From: Leuconostoc mesenteroides subsp. mesenteroides
GTDB taxonomy: Bacteria; Bacillota; Bacilli; Lactobacillales; Lactobacillaceae
Assembly (NCBI GenBank): GCA_009676745.1
Contig: CP046062.1
Location: 1,713,317 to 1,777,316 of the forward strand
Reading direction: 5' to 3'
DNA: 64,000 nt
Positions 62,127 to 64,000 of the stretch are shown here, one piece after another. The notes beneath the pieces are model-generated. The model saw only the letters and a list, made by a program, of their open reading frames with translations. It was not told the origin of the DNA and made no database searches. Each line of letters starts with the position of its first letter. Position 1 is the stretch's first letter. The position numbers and the translations under genes were made by a program.

Positions 62127-63872
62127 ATGAATACAGCAGTTGCAAGATTTAAAAAACTCACTAGTCACTTAATACTAAAAGATTGGTTTAATATACTTAT
62201 TTTAGTTTTATTATGTCTACTTTTTTACGCCATCACCGGTCTTCAAAATACTATTACCTGGAGAACGGATTCTTATTTCCACTTTAATAGAGTTCATGAT
62301 ATCACAGAATCTATTAAATCCTTTAGTATACCGAATGTGATTAATTTTAGCTCATTTGATTATACTGGGCAAGCAGTCAATGCAATGTATCCCTCTTTAA
62401 CACTACTGCCTTTTATTATATTAACTGCATGGTTACAACCTATTGCACAGTATGCGATGATTAATTTCTTTTTCATTTTAGCAGGTAGCATTCTTAATTA
62501 CTTTGTTTTTCAAAGATTTAATTGTTCCAAAGTTCAATCTCTAGTGGCAACAATTTCTTTTTTTCCATTAATTAATATTTTTTCTTCATATCACCTTTCT
62601 TTACAAGGCGTTTGGGGGATATATTTTTTACTTCCACTTGCTATACTATCTGTATGGAAAATGAGCCATGGTCATAAATATTATACTTTGACACTTGCGT
62701 TATCAATATCACTTTTGATCAATTTACATGTTTTAAGCTCTATTCTTTCTGTAATGTTGTTAAGTAGCTTATTTTTCTTATTATTGACACAAACAAATAA
62801 TAAGAAAAAATTTCTGTTTTCTTTCTTAGTTGGATCGATTTTATCTGCAGTTCTATCTTTACCAACATTAGTGGATATAATATCCTTTTCTTCTAATAAA
62901 TTAACATCAGTCAATCGACCTATTTTAGCCAATTATACAATGACCTTAGAAGACATGATTCATTCACTAGGTAATTTGCCTTTTACAGGTACATCAACAC
63001 CTGAAATTTATGGCTACTTACTAGTGCTGGACATTTTTATCTGCTTGAATTGGAAAAAAATTGAAAATAAACATGCCAAAAACATACTAATTATTTCTTT
63101 TATTTTGCAACTGGTCATTTCACCTTATTTCCCTTGGTCTTTGTTACAAAACACGCCGATTGCTATTATTCAATTTCCAAATAGAATTGCACCAATAATT
63201 ATTACTTTGCAGCTTTTAGGTATTTTTACTAGCTCACGCCTTAAGACCAAAAGCTTTTTAATTACATTTGCAGCGTTATCATTTTTTTTAACAATGAGTC
63301 ACATTTGGACTAACTACTCTGAAAGAAAAACATTACCATTACTTACCACAGCAATGATAAATGATTCTATTAAGGGGAAGATAAATTCTCCCAGTGTAAA
63401 TGAAACGAAAATAGATACAACTACAATGAACTATCAAGATTTTTACCAATTTTCGTCATTTATTGAGTATGTTCCAACAAAATTTATGAAAAATAGCCAA
63501 AATACTGTTAGTGAAAATGAAAAATCTGTCAATCAACACATAACCTATACGAATAGAAAAATAGCCCCTCTCGTAAAAATCACCCATAATTTTAAAAGTA
63601 TTACTTATTATTTTAATAAACCACAGACTGGTGAAATAGATTTACCCTTCTGGAACTATCAAAATATACAATACCAAGTCTATTCAAATGGTAAAAAAAT
63701 AAAATATGGCATGAGTACAAGAAACACTATATTACTCAAGGACAAAGCTGTTTCGAAGGTAACAATCACTAGCACAAATCCTAATATATATTCTCTTTCA
63801 CTTATAATATGCATCATAAGTTGGATAATAGTAATGCTTTTTGTTATTACAAAGATGAAGAAAATACTTTAA
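62127..63872 (+). CDS. Large polytopic membrane protein (GT-C/YfhO-like layout)
   Basis: 581 aa. About eleven membrane helices in the first 400 residues, an outer loop region (about 425-550) and one last helix. The first outer loop, WRTDSYFHFNRVHDI, with acidic residues soon after helix one, is the layout of GT-C glycosyltransferases and related YfhO proteins that decorate teichoic acids. No clear family call. Separate transcript with ribosome site AAGGAAC. Confidence 0.6.
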   Translation: MNTAVARFKKLTSHLILKDWFNILILVLLCLLFYAITGLQNTITWRTDSYFHFNRVHDITESIKSFSIPNVINFSSFDYTGQAVNAMYPSLTLLPFIILTAWLQPIAQYAMINFFFILAGSILNYFVFQRFNCSKVQSLVATISFFPLINIFSSYHLSLQGVWGIYFLLPLAILSVWKMSHGHKYYTLTLALSISLLINLHVLSSILSVMLLSSLFFLLLTQTNNKKKFLFSFLVGSILSAVLSLPTLVDIISFSSNKLTSVNRPILANYTMTLEDMIHSLGNLPFTGTSTPEIYGYLLVLDIFICLNWKKIENKHAKNILIISFILQLVISPYFPWSLLQNTPIAIIQFPNRIAPIIITLQLLGIFTSSRLKTKSFLITFAALSFFLTMSHIWTNYSERKTLPLLTTAMINDSIKGKINSPSVNETKIDTTTMNYQDFYQFSSFIEYVPTKFMKNSQNTVSENEKSVNQHITYTNRKIAPLVKITHNFKSITYYFNKPQTGEIDLPFWNYQNIQYQVYSNGKKIKYGMSTRNTILLKDKAVSKVTITSTNPNIYSLSLIICIISWIIVMLFVITKMKKIL

Positions 63873-63969
63873 AGGTGTGAATGAATAGTTAAAAAATTAG
63901 CTAATAAAAAAGGAACATATACGTCCAATCACTTTTGAAAATTCTGCCCACTGATTTTAATCCAACAAC

Positions 63970-63998
63970 AAACTACTCTAGGCTGAGTAGTTTTTTTA
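63970..63998 (+). terminator. Terminator near the right edge
   Basis: CTACTC (63973-63978) pairs with GAGTAG (63985-63990), followed by seven T. It closes the membrane-protein transcript; 63873-63970 shows no gene. Confidence 0.82.
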
Positions 63999-64000
63999 TC

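Overview
The window looks like chromosomal DNA of a low-GC lactic acid bacterium of the genus Leuconostoc, most likely the L. mesenteroides group. Pointers are the mvk-mvaD-pmk-fni mevalonate operon, the dinG-ypmB-aspB-asnS-dnaD order, an infC-rpmI-rplT operon, and above all two tandem GH68 fructansucrases with KxYKxGKxW signal peptides and glucan-binding-type repeats (an arrangement I recall from L. mesenteroides). Species is an inference. I see no rRNA, tRNA, CRISPR array, prophage or intact insertion sequence.

Layout. 1-3.7 kb (minus): pyrR and a divergent carA/carB pair, rluD, ebsA-like, plus an RNase HI on the plus strand. 3.7-13.3 kb: GNAT, aminotransferase, rRNA methylase, dnaD, asnS, aspB, ypmB, dinG. 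13.5-17.4 kb (plus): four overlapping mevalonate/isoprenoid genes. 17.4-21.6 kb: hpt, purB, a formate/nitrite-type channel, an aquaglyceroporin and a flavodoxin. 21.6-49.7 kb (minus): one very long exopolysaccharide/cell-surface region. 49.8-56.4 kb (minus): map, an LCP transferase, upp, brnQ, rplT-rpmI-infC, a DUF1361 protein. 56.5-63.9 kb (mostly plus): pnuC, rpmF, cutC, an SDR protein, SemiSWEET, ahpC with an AhpF-like flavoprotein, and a large membrane protein.

The surface region starts with a Wzx/Wzy-type regulator set (CpsB phosphatase, Wzz, BY-kinase), but the kinase is cut off after its Walker A' motif and joined to a fragment of a nuclease/helicase-like gene. After that come a GH25 lysozyme-like protein, an acyltransferase, two fructansucrases and a membrane-anchored GH32-like protein, then flippase, priming sugar transferase, a second Wzz, polymerase, a DUF4422 transferase, UDP-galactopyranose mutase, and a GtrA/GtrB/polytopic-transferase set whose polytopic member carries a one-base frameshift. 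UDP-galactopyranose mutase suggests a galactofuranose-containing polymer. The 3' ends of the two fructansucrase genes differ at only two of 386 bases and then diverge abruptly, the mark of recent gene conversion.

The most interesting signals are regulatory or concern broken catalytic sites. There is a leader in front of brnQ with its own promoter, a 19-residue peptide containing seven isoleucines, competing hairpins and a 36-bp perfect palindromic terminator, which together read as an isoleucine-sensing attenuator. A CarA lacks all three glutaminase triad residues. An AhpF-like protein has its domains in reversed order. infC appears to start at AUA. The upp and pnuC leaders also carry unusual structures.
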